Shown here in pieces: positions 18,028 through 27,018 of a stretch of 64,000 nucleotides of DNA (positions within the stretch are counted from its first letter, which is position 1; each line of letters begins with the position of its first letter). This DNA comes from Desulfuromonadales bacterium (lineage in GTDB: Bacteria > Desulfobacterota > Desulfuromonadia > Desulfuromonadales > BM103). The notes under the pieces were generated by a model. That model worked only from the letters and a program-made list of their open reading frames with translations, made no database searches and was not told the DNA's origin. The DNA is taken from the NCBI GenBank assembly GCA_014860225.1, contig JACZKE010000023.1:1-64000 (forward strand), in the 5' to 3' direction. The translations under genes were made by a program, and so were the position numbers.

Positions 18028-18510
18028 ATGCGGCTTGAAATATTTACAACCGGCGGCACTATTGACAAGATCTATTTCGACGCCAAAAGTACCTTCGAGG
18101 TAGGTGAACCACAGATTCTCGAAGTCTTGCGCGAAGCCAACCTGAGCATCGATTACCAGGTGGTGCCGCTATTGCGCAAAGACAGCCTTGAGTTGACTGA
18201 TGAGGACCGGCAGGTGGTCAGGCAGGCCGTAGAGAACTCAACAGCTTCGCACATCGTCATCACTCATGGCACCGACACCATGATCGTAACGGCCAAAGCA
18301 CTGACCGATATCCCTGGCAAAACCATCGTTCTGACCGGGGCAATGCAGCCTGCGCGCTTCCGCTTTACAGATGCCGTGTTTAACGTCGCCGGCGCAATGA
18401 CGGCGGCACAGATTCTTCCCGCGGGAGTCTATATTGTCATGAATGGACGGGTTTTTGATCCGGAGAGGACGCGCAAGAACATCGAGTTGAACCGGTTCGA
18501 GGAAATTTGA
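18028..18510 (+). CDS. Asparaginase-like protein, N-terminal domain only
   Basis: 160 residues matching the N-terminal catalytic domain of bacterial L-asparaginases: the first active-site Thr in TTGGTIDK (near residue 9), the second in ITHGTDTM (near residue 77), and VLTGAMQPARF. Full asparaginases are 320-350 residues with a second domain, which is absent here; single-domain forms exist in Proteobacteria, so this is probably a complete short family member. The C-terminus NRFEEI is followed by a strong terminator, with no trace of a second domain. Amide hydrolysis is inferred. Confidence 0.85.
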   Translation: MRLEIFTTGGTIDKIYFDAKSTFEVGEPQILEVLREANLSIDYQVVPLLRKDSLELTDEDRQVVRQAVENSTASHIVITHGTDTMIVTAKALTDIPGKTIVLTGAMQPARFRFTDAVFNVAGAMTAAQILPAGVYIVMNGRVFDPERTRKNIELNRFEEI

Positions 18511-18528
18511 GGCAGGCGTGCATTATCC

Positions 18529-18563
18529 GGGGAGGACGGCGGGAGTAACCCCGCCTCCTCCCC
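18529..18563. terminator. Hairpin between converging genes
   Basis: GGGGAGGA / TCCTCCCC outer arms and GGCGGG / CCCGCC inner arms with a one-base bulge and a short AGTAAC loop. It lies between the asparaginase-like gene (plus) and the octahaem cytochrome gene (minus) and could serve both. Confidence 0.7.
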
Positions 18564-18581
18564 GTTTATGAGCCCGATAAA

Positions 18582-19745
18582 TTACCAGACGGAATCAAGC
18601 TGCGTCATGACCTTCTTGAAATCGGCTGCGACACTGTCGAGAATGGCTGTAACGTATTCATAGTTGTGGACACCGTTGGTGCCATCATTACGTACGAACT
18701 TGAGGTTGCGAAGTGCTTGCTCATAGGTTGCCCAGGCCTCTGCTGTGTTGCGTTTGGCCGCATCAGCATCAAGCAGGGCGGCTTCCACTTCAACGCGTAC
18801 TGCTTTAAGCGTTTCAATGCGTGCCTTGGTTGTCTCTGCCCACTCATTGAAAATGCTTTTGTACGTATCATCATCGTGGCAGTCGGTGCAGGTTGCAGAA
18901 GAAGGACGGAAAACCCCTTTAGTAACGCCGGTATGGCAGTCGGTGCAGGTCATGTCTGCCGCATCGCCGTACATCAGGCTCGGGATTGTCTCGATGCCTT
19001 CTACCCCGGTCCCTTCGTTCATGGCTACCTGGGTTTCGTGGCAGACTTTGCAATCAGCCATCTGCGGGGCGTCGCCGCCGGCATCGGCATGGCAGGTAAG
19101 GCAGAAGTTCATTCGATCCGTTGCTGTTGCCGGATTGTGTACAACACCGAAATGACAGTCCCGGCAGGTCAGATCGAACTCCTCGATATGCAGACTATGG
19201 TCGAAATGGACGCCACCGACGTAGTCTTCTTCCATAATATCCGCCAACCCCTTGCGCTCGCGGAACTCCGGATTAACTACATCATCGAGCATACGCATGT
19301 TGACGAGTTTCATCGGCCCCCTGGTGGTCTCTCGAACAATTTTGTTGCCTTCGTCAGAGTGGCAGTAGAGGCAGTGCCATGAAGGAACCAGGTCCTCATG
19401 CGGATTCGACAAGATCTCAAGTTTCTCTTCCCTGGAGATGGTCAGTTGCATGTAAGTGTCCTTCAGCCCGCCAAGTTTGGCTTTTGCATAGCCAATGAGT
19501 CCAGGGCGGCCGTGACAATCAAGACAGGAAACGCCGGCATCACCATGGGCCGAGTGCTCCCAGGAATCTACTTCAGCCAGAGGACCGAAGCCCTGCGCAG
19601 GATGGCAGAGGTGGCAGAATTCCGGTTCTGAAGTCATATGGAGAATCTGGACATTGATGAAGCCGAACATGACGACAAACACCACTGCAGCTATAGTGAA
19701 GAGGACGATGTGTCGCTTGCACCAGTCAAATACGTTTTTAAGCAT
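18582..19745 (-). CDS. Octahaem NapC/NirT-type membrane cytochrome c
   Basis: Inner-membrane-anchored periplasmic multihaem cytochrome, probably taking electrons from quinol. One N-terminal helix (about 11-32: HIVLFTIAAVVFVVMFGFI) is followed by a NapC/NrfH-like segment with FCHLCHP and CLDCHG spaced around a GYAKAKLGG region. Eight CXXCH motifs are present: CHLCH, CLDCH, CLYCH, CRDCH, CLTCH, CKVCH, CTDCH, CTDCH. The last 100 residues are haem-free and helical. ATG 19745 follows GAGG with 8-base spacing; a GTG 9 bases upstream is in frame. It lies downstream of cbcL on the same strand but behind that gene's terminator, with its own upstream palindrome, so it is a separate transcript. Confidence 0.9.
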   Translation of the reverse strand: MLKNVFDWCKRHIVLFTIAAVVFVVMFGFINVQILHMTSEPEFCHLCHPAQGFGPLAEVDSWEHSAHGDAGVSCLDCHGRPGLIGYAKAKLGGLKDTYMQLTISREEKLEILSNPHEDLVPSWHCLYCHSDEGNKIVRETTRGPMKLVNMRMLDDVVNPEFRERKGLADIMEEDYVGGVHFDHSLHIEEFDLTCRDCHFGVVHNPATATDRMNFCLTCHADAGGDAPQMADCKVCHETQVAMNEGTGVEGIETIPSLMYGDAADMTCTDCHTGVTKGVFRPSSATCTDCHDDDTYKSIFNEWAETTKARIETLKAVRVEVEAALLDADAAKRNTAEAWATYEQALRNLKFVRNDGTNGVHNYEYVTAILDSVAADFKKVMTQLDSVW

Positions 19746-19816
19746 GATCTGCACCTCGGTAAAAATGTTGCATTTAATATTTGTGCCAGCCGGGGATTAA
19801 ATTGACGAGAAACCTC

Positions 19817-19836
19817 CGTATAATACACATTATACG
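19817..19836. promoter_or_regulatory. 20-bp perfect palindrome upstream of the octahaem cytochrome gene
   Basis: CGTATAAT-ACAC-ATTATACG, 8-bp arms, about 72 bases before the cytochrome start. Its outer half-sites CGTAT / ATACG are the same as in the palindromes at 22062 and 49741, with a 10- rather than 9-base centre. Probable transcription-factor operator. Confidence 0.55.
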
Positions 19837-19913
19837 AATGAATGCAACAGAAAGGTCTTGTACCCTATGTATGGCCAATGAGTGAACATGACGCAGAGTC
19901 GTTGCTTTGCGCA

Positions 19914-19943
19914 TAAAAAAGGGGACTGCCTGTCGGCAGCCCC
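19914..19943 (-). terminator. Terminator of cbcL
   Basis: On the minus strand GGGGCTGCC, GACA loop, GGCAGTCCCC, then six T residues. It starts 34 bases after the cbcL stop. A classic intrinsic terminator. Confidence 0.9.
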
Positions 19944-19976
19944 CTGATTCACTGATTTTCTACCTATGGGCGAATA

Positions 19977-21839
19977 TCAGTGCCCGCCGCCAGCCATGAA
20001 GGCGAATATCATGAGGAAAAGGCAGGCAATACCAGTAAAGAGGGCAATATAACCAAAGGTCTTGAGGCAGAAGTCGTAGACAGGGCCGCTTACCTTCTTA
20101 CAGATGTATTCATCTGTTATTCCTTCCTCTTCGTAGCGGCGCCACTGGTCACCACGTTCTTCAATGAACTCCTCCTTGGCCATCTGACCGTTGAAGATAA
20201 CGAAGTCCATCGGGAATTTCTCCGGTCGACCGTGCGTGTTATAGAAGTGCACGGTGAAGATAAAGCCTGTTGCCAGCAAGGCCTCGTCGGAGTGCACGAT
20301 CGTGGCAACATTGAACATCCAGCCCGGGAGAAAGTATCCAAAGAATTCCGGGAACCAGAGCATCAGACCCGATCCGCCGATAGCGAACATGCCCCAGAAG
20401 ACCGCCAGGAAGTCAAATTTTTCCCAGTAGGTCCAGCGCTCAAAGGTCGGCTTCGGTCCCAGGAAGAGGAACCAGCGTACCATGCCGATGACATCGCGGA
20501 TGTCCCGCAGGTTCGGGCAGAGTGAGTCTGGTCCGAACAAGCGGGTAAGCCACATGTCACCCGAACTTTTCTTCTTGCTCAGGAAGAGAAAGTCGAAACT
20601 CAGTATCAAAGCTGAAACAAAATAGTAGAAGGTCAGGATCGCACAGCCGCGATGGATCAGGCCGGCATAGTATGTGCCGCCGAAGAAGTCCATCATCGTC
20701 ATGGCCCAGTGCTGACCAGCAAACTTGAGCGGAATCCCGGTCAGCGTCAGGCCAAGAAAACTGATGATGACAGTCAGGTGCAGGAAGATGTGACGGGCCT
20801 TGAAGCGTACGTACTGCTTGTGCGGCTCGCTGATGTGATGCTCGGTTTTACCGAGATGACCATCTGCCAGCTTTTGACGGTTTTCGACAAAACCACGGAT
20901 CATCCAGAGTAGAGTGTGGATCCAGAATACGGCAAAGGTGCCGACCAGCAGTCCGGTCATGCTGACATAAGTCCAGTAACTGATAGGGTAGTTCTCGCGG
21001 TCGGTCATGTCGCCATGGGAGTTGAACTTGGTAAACAGGGGTGTAGCATTGGGGTGACACTGGGCGCAGGTCCCGACCAGATTTGCCTCGTTGACGCTTG
21101 AAGCAGGATCTCCCTCGGGCAGCACGTTGTGCGCAGTGTGACAGTCGGCGCAGCCAGCAACCTTGTCCGGCGAGCCAAGCTTGAAGTTTTTGCCGTGGTA
21201 GCTGTTCATGTAAGTATCCACGGCAACGTTAAATACGCCGTTGCGTGCCATCATCTCCTGGTCAGCGTGACATCCCAGGCAGACCTTGGTGTGAAATTCG
21301 CGATTGATGTGGCTGTCGGGCTCTCCCAGCTGCTCGATCTTGTGGAGACCATGACAGTCATGACAGGCTGCAGAATCCTGGTTTCCGGCGATAACGGCCT
21401 TGCCGTGAACCGAGTCGAGATAATCTTCGTGATCATCATGGCAACCGGTGCACTTGGCGATGACTTTGGTTTTGTCACCCTGCCAGTAAGTGTGGGTATG
21501 GATGTCATCGTGACAGGCAGCGCAGGTCACTTCGTTCAACTGATGGACGCTGGAATAGTGTTCGCTGGTTTCTTTCTTGTGGCAGCGCACGCATTTGGGT
21601 TCTCCGGGCATGACATCACCGGCTATATGCGCGTCGATGGAGGTTACTTCGATGTGACAGCTGGTACAGGCGTTTTGGCCATGCACGGAAGCTCCATAAG
21701 CAACTGGAGAAACCACGTCATCGTGGCATTCTAGGCAGACTTCGGGAGCGATAGCCATGCCGCTTTCTGCCAGTGCCGGAACGGTCGGCATAAGCAGGGC
21801 CATAGCGAGCAGCAAAAAAGCAAGGATTCTGCAGTTCAT
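19977..21839 (-). CDS. cbcL: CbcL-like nonahaem cytochrome c / dihaem cytochrome b quinol oxidase
   Basis: 620 residues. A cleavable signal (1-24, ending ALA) precedes a periplasmic domain with nine CXXCH motifs (CLECH, CTSCH, CVRCH, CAACH, CTGCH, CHDCH, CLGCH, CADCH, CAQCH; about residues 34-262). A membrane cytochrome b part with several helices and histidines follows (FWIHTLLWMIRGF, ARHIFLHLTVIISFLGLTLT, IHRGCAILTFYYFVSALIL, TGFIFTVHFYNTHGRPEKFP). This matches G. sulfurreducens CbcL: nine c-haems fused to a HydC/FdnI-type dihaem b, an inner-membrane oxidoreductase needed for low-potential Fe(III) and electrode reduction. GGAGG precedes ATG 21839; the gene stands alone with its own terminator. 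The name rests on architecture, not on alignment. Confidence 0.9.
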   Translation of the reverse strand: MNCRILAFLLLAMALLMPTVPALAESGMAIAPEVCLECHDDVVSPVAYGASVHGQNACTSCHIEVTSIDAHIAGDVMPGEPKCVRCHKKETSEHYSSVHQLNEVTCAACHDDIHTHTYWQGDKTKVIAKCTGCHDDHEDYLDSVHGKAVIAGNQDSAACHDCHGLHKIEQLGEPDSHINREFHTKVCLGCHADQEMMARNGVFNVAVDTYMNSYHGKNFKLGSPDKVAGCADCHTAHNVLPEGDPASSVNEANLVGTCAQCHPNATPLFTKFNSHGDMTDRENYPISYWTYVSMTGLLVGTFAVFWIHTLLWMIRGFVENRQKLADGHLGKTEHHISEPHKQYVRFKARHIFLHLTVIISFLGLTLTGIPLKFAGQHWAMTMMDFFGGTYYAGLIHRGCAILTFYYFVSALILSFDFLFLSKKKSSGDMWLTRLFGPDSLCPNLRDIRDVIGMVRWFLFLGPKPTFERWTYWEKFDFLAVFWGMFAIGGSGLMLWFPEFFGYFLPGWMFNVATIVHSDEALLATGFIFTVHFYNTHGRPEKFPMDFVIFNGQMAKEEFIEERGDQWRRYEEEGITDEYICKKVSGPVYDFCLKTFGYIALFTGIACLFLMIFAFMAGGGH

Positions 21840-22061
21840 AGTTTGACCTCCTGTGGTCTTCTATCTTTTCAAGTCGGAGAGGGCTGGAATAAGCTCAAAA
21901 TAGTAATGTTTGCGATGCTTAAAAACAGAAAAAACCGAATAAAATAACAATGTTGACAGATAAGGGATTGTATACAAAGTAAGATTAAAAATGGTTTAAC
22001 ATAGGCTGTATTAAAAGTCAATCGTGAAAGATCGCTAAGAAAAATATTTTAAATATACACC

Positions 22062-22080
22062 CGTATGTTTTTTCAATACG
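22062..22080. promoter_or_regulatory. CGTAT-N9-ATACG palindrome in the cbcL / small-protein divergent region
   Basis: CGTAT, nine bases, ATACG: the same half-sites and spacing as the palindrome at 49741-49759. It lies about 220 bases before cbcL (minus) and about 75 bases before the small plus-strand gene at 22156. The rest of this 300-base gap is AT-rich with no gene. Confidence 0.4.
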
Positions 22081-22155
22081 TCGGAAAAATTTCTTGTCTG
22101 GTCGAAATAAAAGGCGCTAGTATGCCGCAAATTCAGCGGTTCAGGAGTTGTGGCG

Positions 22156-22386
22156 ATGACACAGAAATGGCGCGGGTGGGTTCTTGCAGGTGTTGCCTTG
22201 ACTATGTATGTGACAGGCGGGGTTCTGATCATGGCCGGACTGGTCATGATCGGTATCATGGGCGGTCAGGATTTGTGGAATTGGGGTGAAGCTCGCGGGA
22301 TCGGTTACATGGCTTTTGCCATCGGTATCATCCTCTCCGTTTTCGGTGTGCTGGTCATGCGGATCATGCGCAATAGAGGTTGGTAG
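22156..22386 (+). CDS. Small hypothetical membrane protein (76 aa)
   Basis: Two membrane helices (about 8-32: GWVLAGVALTMYVTGGVLIM; about 50-68: GYMAFAIGIILSVFGVLVM) separated by a short Trp-rich loop (GGQDLWNWGEARG). The ATG at 22156 has AGGAG 8 bases upstream; a GTG at 22150 is too close to that site. No family recognised. It ends in front of a strong hairpin shared with the converging atpE gene. Real gene likely, function unknown. Confidence 0.7.
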   Translation: MTQKWRGWVLAGVALTMYVTGGVLIMAGLVMIGIMGGQDLWNWGEARGIGYMAFAIGIILSVFGVLVMRIMRNRGW

Positions 22387-22422
22387 GCAAGGCTGACGCC
22401 AAGAACAGTTCATAATGAAAAA

Positions 22423-22449
22423 GGGAGCAGCCTGGTGGCTGCTCCCTTT
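22423..22449. terminator. Bidirectional terminator between the small membrane gene and atpE
   Basis: GGGAGCAGCC, TGGT loop, GGCTGCTCCC: a perfect 10-bp stem followed by TTTATT on the plus strand and preceded by AATGAAAAA (T-rich on the minus strand). Confidence 0.9.
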
Positions 22450-22468
22450 ATTGCGTCTAAAAGCCGAT

Positions 22469-22735
22469 TTACTTGTTGAGCAACTGCACAACAGTGTCGG
22501 TGAAGGGGTTGGCGAAAAGGATGATCATGGCAACAACGAATACGTAGATTGCCAGAGACTCGATCATTGCCAGGCCGATCAGCATAATCGTCATGATCTT
22601 ACCGCTTGCGCCGGGATTGCGGGCAACGCCTTCAACAGCCTTCTGAATGGCAAGACCCTGACCGATACCTGTTCCGAAGGAACCGAGACCCATGCCGATA
22701 CCGGCAGCGACAACACACCATGCAAAAAATTCCAT
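22469..22735 (-). CDS. atpE: F0F1 ATP synthase subunit c
   Basis: Ring subunit of the F0 motor, two-helix hairpin, 88 residues. ATG 22735 is chosen over an earlier in-frame start because AAGGAG lies 8 bases ahead. The ion-binding carboxylate is Glu59 in AMIESLAIY. Other ligand positions are Gln26 (GIGQG), Ser60, Leu61 and Tyr64. The Gln-Glu spacing of 33 equals that of Na+-binding c-rings, but Leu replaces the Thr of the strict Na+ signature. The polar loop is AVEGVARNP. The last gene of an atpZ-atpI-atpB-atpE cluster; the F1 and b/delta genes are not in the window. Confidence 0.96.
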   Translation of the reverse strand: MEFFAWCVVAAGIGMGLGSFGTGIGQGLAIQKAVEGVARNPGASGKIMTIMLIGLAMIESLAIYVFVVAMIILFANPFTDTVVQLLNK

Positions 22736-22811
22736 GTGACTACTCCTTAAATGCAACTTCCTGTTTTTGTTTTCCTATACGTTATAGGACGCAAACCCGG
22801 AACATCCGGGT

Positions 22812-23486
22812 TTAGTGAGCTTCTTCAAGCGAACCGGCAATGTAGATCATGGCCAGCAGCATGAAAACGAAAGTCTGAATGAATGCGACCAGGACGCCCA
22901 TTAACATCATCGGCAGTGGCAGCAGGAATGGCACCAGGCCGAAGAAGATCATAAGCACGATCTCGTGGCCATACATATTGCCGAACAGACGCAGGGTCAG
23001 TGACAGTGGGCGGGCCAGGTGGCCGACAATCTCAATTGGCACGATCAGCGGAGCCAGCCAGATAACCGGGCCGCAAAAGTGTTTGAAATAGCCGATGCCA
23101 TGCTCTTTAACGCCGATGATGTGGGTCATGGCGAAAACCGTCAGCGCTATTGCAGCATTGGTATTGAGGTTGGCTGTCGGCGGGAAGAATCCCGGAATCA
23201 GAGCAATCAGGTTCGAGGCCAGGATAAAGAAAGCGATGGTGGCGATCAGGGGAAAATAAGCCTTCCCTTTGTGGCCCATCGTCTCTTCGATCATGTTTTC
23301 AATGCCGTCGATTATCGGCTCGAAGAAATTCTGCAGTCCGCTCGGAACCGTTTTGATGCTGCGCTTAACCAGAACCGCAAGGAGGATCAGCAGTGCCATG
23401 ACCAACCAAGTATAGGTGACATGGTTGCCGATGTGCAGGTTCAACTGGTGCTCAAGCCATTCAAGGAAAATAAAAGGATGTATCAT
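22812..23486 (-). CDS. atpB: F0F1 ATP synthase subunit a
   Basis: Stator channel subunit of F0; 224 residues with six hydrophobic segments. Family signatures are [20 protein letters not shown], the essential Arg region [19 protein letters not shown], and the C-terminal [20 protein letters not shown]. Upstream of atpE with a 76-base gap; a T-rich untranslated gap lies between them. Start ATG 23486 follows AGGAGG. Confidence 0.96.
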   Translation of the reverse strand: MIHPFIFLEWLEHQLNLHIGNHVTYTWLVMALLILLAVLVKRSIKTVPSGLQNFFEPIIDGIENMIEETMGHKGKAYFPLIATIAFFILASNLIALIPGFFPPTANLNTNAAIALTVFAMTHIIGVKEHGIGYFKHFCGPVIWLAPLIVPIEIVGHLARPLSLTLRLFGNMYGHEIVLMIFFGLVPFLLPLPMMLMGVLVAFIQTFVFMLLAMIYIAGSLEEAH

Positions 23487-23503
23487 GGTGCTTAAAGCCT
23501 CCT

Positions 23504-23869
23504 TTACTTAAAGGCGCGTTGTGCTGTCATCAAGAACAGGTTGATGAGCACTACCGAGAGACCGATGATCAAGCCGACGGCATGGATTTTTACGATTGCA
23601 ACCAGAATAGCCAGAACCACCACCAATGCCGACAATCTAACAAAGTAACCAAACTGGTAGCGGAAGCGTGCACCGGCTGTCGGCTGTTCCAGCAGCTGAC
23701 TCAGGGAGCGCCGCAACCAGAGAAAGCCACCGATTGCGACCAGTCCGCCAACCAGAATCCCGGTGCTCAAGGCGAAATTACCGAATGGCAGGCTGCCGAG
23801 TAACAAAAGAGCAAGAATGATCCAGTTGCGCCGCGCCAGTTGTGCTGGCAGCAACTCAATCTGATCCAT
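23504..23869 (-). CDS. atpI: ATP synthase subunit I (AtpI)
   Basis: 121 residues with four hydrophobic segments ([74 protein letters not shown]). It resembles the AtpI assembly factor for the c-ring by position and topology; sequence conservation in this family is low. Its start overlaps the end of atpZ by 14 bases; atpB follows 17 bases downstream. Confidence 0.8.
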   Translation of the reverse strand: MDQIELLPAQLARRNWIILALLLLGSLPFGNFALSTGILVGGLVAIGGFLWLRRSLSQLLEQPTAGARFRYQFGYFVRLSALVVVLAILVAIVKIHAVGLIIGLSVVLINLFLMTAQRAFK

Positions 23870-24113
23870 CGTACTTCGTATCTTGATCCTTTTCCTGCTC
23901 GCGCATTGCGCGTCGGGTCAGAATGAAGATGTTGCGGAATCCCGATGCAATGCCGAAACCAAGCCAGATCAGGGTCATCCAGGGTGTTGTTCCCAACCAT
24001 TTGTCCAGATAGTATCCAATAAACAAGCCGATGAATGAAGCCGCAACCATAGATATCCCGATGCTTGATAAAAAGCTCAGAGATTTCATGAGTTGACGTT
24101 TGTCGTCGGCCAT
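23856..24113 (-). CDS. atpZ: AtpZ/AtpI-like F0 accessory membrane protein
   Basis: 85 residues from ATG 24113 (MADDKRQLMKSL). Two membrane helices with the family pattern IGISMVAASFIGLFIGYYLD and TLIWLGFGIASGFRNIF; the tail is charged. This is the AtpZ type, implicated with AtpI in Mg2+/Ca2+ handling and rotor assembly. A GTG at 24164 would extend it by 17 residues; no good ribosome site supports either start. First gene of the F0 cluster. Confidence 0.8.
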   Translation of the reverse strand: MADDKRQLMKSLSFLSSIGISMVAASFIGLFIGYYLDKWLGTTPWMTLIWLGFGIASGFRNIFILTRRAMREQEKDQDTKYDGSD

Positions 24114-24387
24114 AATAATTGTATACAGAATACACCTGGGGTTAAAACCAACCTTAAATAGCACAGGGTTTTCAGGCTGTCAACCGGTTTTCTTTACCAA
24201 AGGCAAGGTCTCCCCTGGCGTGAAACCTTACATTGCGCAATAATGAAGTTTACAAATAACAGGATATAAAGTAGGATTCTGCGCCGTAAAGACCTAGCTT
24301 TTTAGTTGGGTTAACAAGGGCAGAGTAAACCAAGTTAATCACGAGTGTTTCACGAGTGCTCAATCTCGACTTTCAAGGAGTAAAGCA

Positions 24388-24864
24388 ATGAAAAGTAAAG
24401 TAATATATCTGGCGGTGCTGTTGCAGATTTTAATTCTGCTGCCGGTAGTAGCGCTGGCTGAAGAGGATGCCACACGTCCGGAAATCATCGAAATGTGCAA
24501 AAAGGCCGAAGCGCTGCTGTTGACGAATAAAGAGGCCGGCATCGCCGAAATCGCCAAGTCTGATGGCCAGTTTGTCTGGAAGAATACTTATGTGTTCCTG
24601 ATGGATTTTGAGGGCAACATGCTGGCTCATCCGATGATCCCCCAGTTGACTGAAAAGGGTCCTCTCTTCCATGTCACTGACAAGAGCAAAGATAAGCCCA
24701 AAAAGATCTTTGTCGAGTTTGTTAACATCGCCAGAAACAATGGCGAAGGCTGGACCTGGTACATGTGGACAAAGCCTAACAGTCGCGAGGCGGTTGACAA
24801 GTTCACCTATATACGTCGCGTTGGTTTTACCGATATGCTTGTTGGCGCGGGCATTTACAAGTAG
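24388..24864 (+). CDS. Secreted single-cache-domain protein
   Basis: 158 residues with a cleavable signal (about 1-24, ending ALA-EED). The mature protein is one sCache_2-type sensor domain: a long helix (EIIEMCKKAEALLLTNKEAG), then NTYVFLMDFEGNMLAHPMIPQL and EGWTWYMWTKPNSREAVDKFTYI. Such stand-alone periplasmic cache proteins bind small ligands and may feed chemoreceptors; no partner is adjacent. The ribosome site AAGGAG precedes ATG 24388. A tandem CACGAGTG repeat (24343 and 24354) lies upstream. Ligand unknown. Confidence 0.85.
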   Translation: MKSKVIYLAVLLQILILLPVVALAEEDATRPEIIEMCKKAEALLLTNKEAGIAEIAKSDGQFVWKNTYVFLMDFEGNMLAHPMIPQLTEKGPLFHVTDKSKDKPKKIFVEFVNIARNNGEGWTWYMWTKPNSREAVDKFTYIRRVGFTDMLVGAGIYK

Positions 24865-24891
24865 GCCCGGGTGACCGCGCGTTTTCCATAA

Positions 24892-25101
24892 TCAACGGAC
24901 AACAATCTGCTGATCGTTTAATTCGACAGTCTGGCCTGGACGAATCTTGCAGCGTTTACGCAACTCTACCTCGCCATCAACCCTGACCAGACCATCGGCA
25001 ACCAGAAGTTTGGCGATGCCGCCGCTCTCGGTGAGTCCGGTTACTTTCAACAGGCTGTGCAGCTCAATGTAATCGTGATCCTCCAGGTCAAAGTTGATCA
25101 T
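24892..25101 (-). CDS. S4-domain RNA-binding protein (YbcJ/RqcP-like)
   Basis: 69 residues consisting of one S4 RNA-binding domain: YIELHSLLKVTGLTESGGIA, LLVADGLVRVDGEVELRKR and RPGQTVELNDQQIVV. The start ATG (25101) overlaps the stop of the DEAD-box helicase gene (TGATG), so the two are translated together. A longer reading of the frame (from 25260) runs inside the helicase gene and is not used. Probably binds rRNA or structured RNA. Confidence 0.88.
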   Translation of the reverse strand: MINFDLEDHDYIELHSLLKVTGLTESGGIAKLLVADGLVRVDGEVELRKRCKIRPGQTVELNDQQIVVR

Positions 25102-26858
25102 CAACTTTTCTGCCGCTCTTGCCGACTGCGTGGTGGTTTCTTGCCACCCGGTTTGAAGGTTTTCCCTTCGCCGCTTTTTGTGCCGCTCTTGAATTTCGGT
25201 TTCTCGGCCTTTGTCGGGAATCTTGCATCGGCGGGGCTGATCTGTAGCTGTTGCCCGCAAACCCAGACTTTCTGCAGCTGGCGGAAGGTCGCCGAGGGCA
25301 TGTCTTGCGGCAAATCAACGAGGCTGTGATCTTGAAGGATCTTGATCTGTCCGATGTCACGACTCTGCACGTTTGCCTCATTGGCGATCGCACCGACGAT
25401 ATGCTTCGGCTCCACACCGTGGATGCGTCCGACTTCTATCCGGTAACGTGCAAATTTGGTGTCGGAAGGAACAGCACGGCTTCGCTCGGAATACTTTGAG
25501 TCCTCGACAGGGGCTGTCTCTTCTTCGTCAACAGCACTCTCGTCAATCTGCAGCGGTTTGTCTTTTTGGGCCAGATAAGCAAGGGTTGCGGCCAATCTGC
25601 GCAGGCCGACATCGTACTGGTGCTGGTAGTTGTCGATCAGCTCCTCGAAGAATTCCAGGTCCTGTGACTCCATCGCCTCGGCAATCTGTTCCTTGAAGAG
25701 GTCGGTGCGGCGGTTGGAAATGTCCTTGCGGCTCGGCAGGCTCATTGCCGTGATTGGCTGGCGGGTCGCCCGTTCGATGGCAGCCAGCATACGTCTTTCC
25801 CGGGGAGCGACAAACAGAATCGCCTGCCCTTCGCGGCCAGCGCGGCCCGTTCGGCCAATACGGTGAACATAGGCTTCTGTATCGTAAGGGATGTCGTAAT
25901 TGATGACATGGCTGATGCGTTTCACATCCAACCCGCGGGCGGCGACATCGGTGGCGACCACGATGTCAAGAGTCCCATCTTTTAACCCAGCCACGGTTTT
26001 CTCCCTCAGTGCCTGGGTCATGTCGCCGTTTAACGGCGCACAAGAGAATCCGCGCGATTCAAGTTTTTCCGAAAGTTCAACTGTTGCTGTCTTGGTGCGC
26101 ACGAAGACAAGCATGCCTTCGATCTCTTCCGCCTCGAGAATCCGTGTCAGAGCGTCCAGCTTGTGGAGTCCCTTGACTTGCCAGAAGCGCTGAACAATCG
26201 TATCAACGGTTGACGTCTTTGCCTTAATATGGATCTCGACAGGATCCTTCATATGCCGGCGAGCAATTCTTAAAACCTCTTTCGGCATGGTTGCCGAGAA
26301 GAGGGCCGTCTGCCGGTCTGCAGGTGTATCTTTCAGGATCTGCTCGACATCATCGATAAAGCCCATGCGTAGCATTTCGTCGGCCTCATCAAGGACAACA
26401 CATGCAAGATCCGTAAGGTTCAGGGTGCCACGGCGCAAGTGATCCTGGATGCGTCCGGGGGTTCCGACCACGGCGTGGACGCCGCGATGCAGTTGCCGCA
26501 GTTGCTGGCTCATGCTCTGGCCGCCGTAAACCGGCAGGACCTGGAACCCAGGCAGGTGGCGTGCATAGGTGCGGATCGCTTCAGAAACCTGCAGGGCCAG
26601 TTCGCGGGTGGGTGTGAGCACCAGGATCTGTGGTTTTTTCTTTTTAAGATCGAGTCGGCTCAGAAGAGGCAGGGCAAACGCTGCCGTTTTACCTGTGCCG
26701 GTCTGGGCCTGTCCAAGCAGGTCCCGTCCTTCCAGTAATGGCGGTATGCTGCGGGCCTGAATCGGCGATGGTGTTTCGTAGCCGACTTCATCAATAACCC
26801 GATGTATTTCCGGGGCGAGCGCCAATTCGGCGAAGGTTGTCAATTTGTCTTCTGTCAT
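25101..26858 (-). CDS. DEAD-box RNA helicase (DeaD/CsdA type)
   Basis: ATP-dependent RNA helicase. 585 residues with the Q motif and motif I AQTGTGKTAAFALP, Ia TPTRELALQV, II VLDEADEML, III FSATMP, V TDVAARGLDV and VI HRIGRTGRAG. After about residue 450 comes a DbpA-type RNA-binding domain (FARYRIEVGRIHGVEPKHIV), then a basic low-complexity tail (KPKFKSGTKSGEGK and following). This fits DeaD/CsdA rather than RhlE. Cold-adaptation or ribosome-assembly roles are family knowledge. Overlaps the S4-domain gene. Confidence 0.95.
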   Translation of the reverse strand: MTEDKLTTFAELALAPEIHRVIDEVGYETPSPIQARSIPPLLEGRDLLGQAQTGTGKTAAFALPLLSRLDLKKKKPQILVLTPTRELALQVSEAIRTYARHLPGFQVLPVYGGQSMSQQLRQLHRGVHAVVGTPGRIQDHLRRGTLNLTDLACVVLDEADEMLRMGFIDDVEQILKDTPADRQTALFSATMPKEVLRIARRHMKDPVEIHIKAKTSTVDTIVQRFWQVKGLHKLDALTRILEAEEIEGMLVFVRTKTATVELSEKLESRGFSCAPLNGDMTQALREKTVAGLKDGTLDIVVATDVAARGLDVKRISHVINYDIPYDTEAYVHRIGRTGRAGREGQAILFVAPRERRMLAAIERATRQPITAMSLPSRKDISNRRTDLFKEQIAEAMESQDLEFFEELIDNYQHQYDVGLRRLAATLAYLAQKDKPLQIDESAVDEEETAPVEDSKYSERSRAVPSDTKFARYRIEVGRIHGVEPKHIVGAIANEANVQSRDIGQIKILQDHSLVDLPQDMPSATFRQLQKVWVCGQQLQISPADARFPTKAEKPKFKSGTKSGEGKTFKPGGKKPPRSRQERQKS

Positions 26859-27018
26859 ATGTGTCCTGTGTCAATAATGGATGGTAATAACCCGACGGAG
26901 TGGGTGATATTTATACCTGGCTGCGAGCCGGGAATCTCTGTACTGTCCGCTGGTTTACTCGATAGGAAGCGAAAGGAGGCAGCGAACTTAACCCATCCGC
27001 CAACTGAGTGCAACTAAT

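Noticed and set aside
19768..19789. Sigma-54-like CTGGCAC...TGCAA sequence before the octahaem cytochrome (minus strand)
   Set aside because: The distance between GG and GC is 14 bases instead of 10.
22062..22080. A clear sigma-54 promoter for cbcL
   Set aside because: The cbcL upstream region was searched for GG-N10-GC on its strand and none with flanking consensus was found, so only the palindrome is reported.
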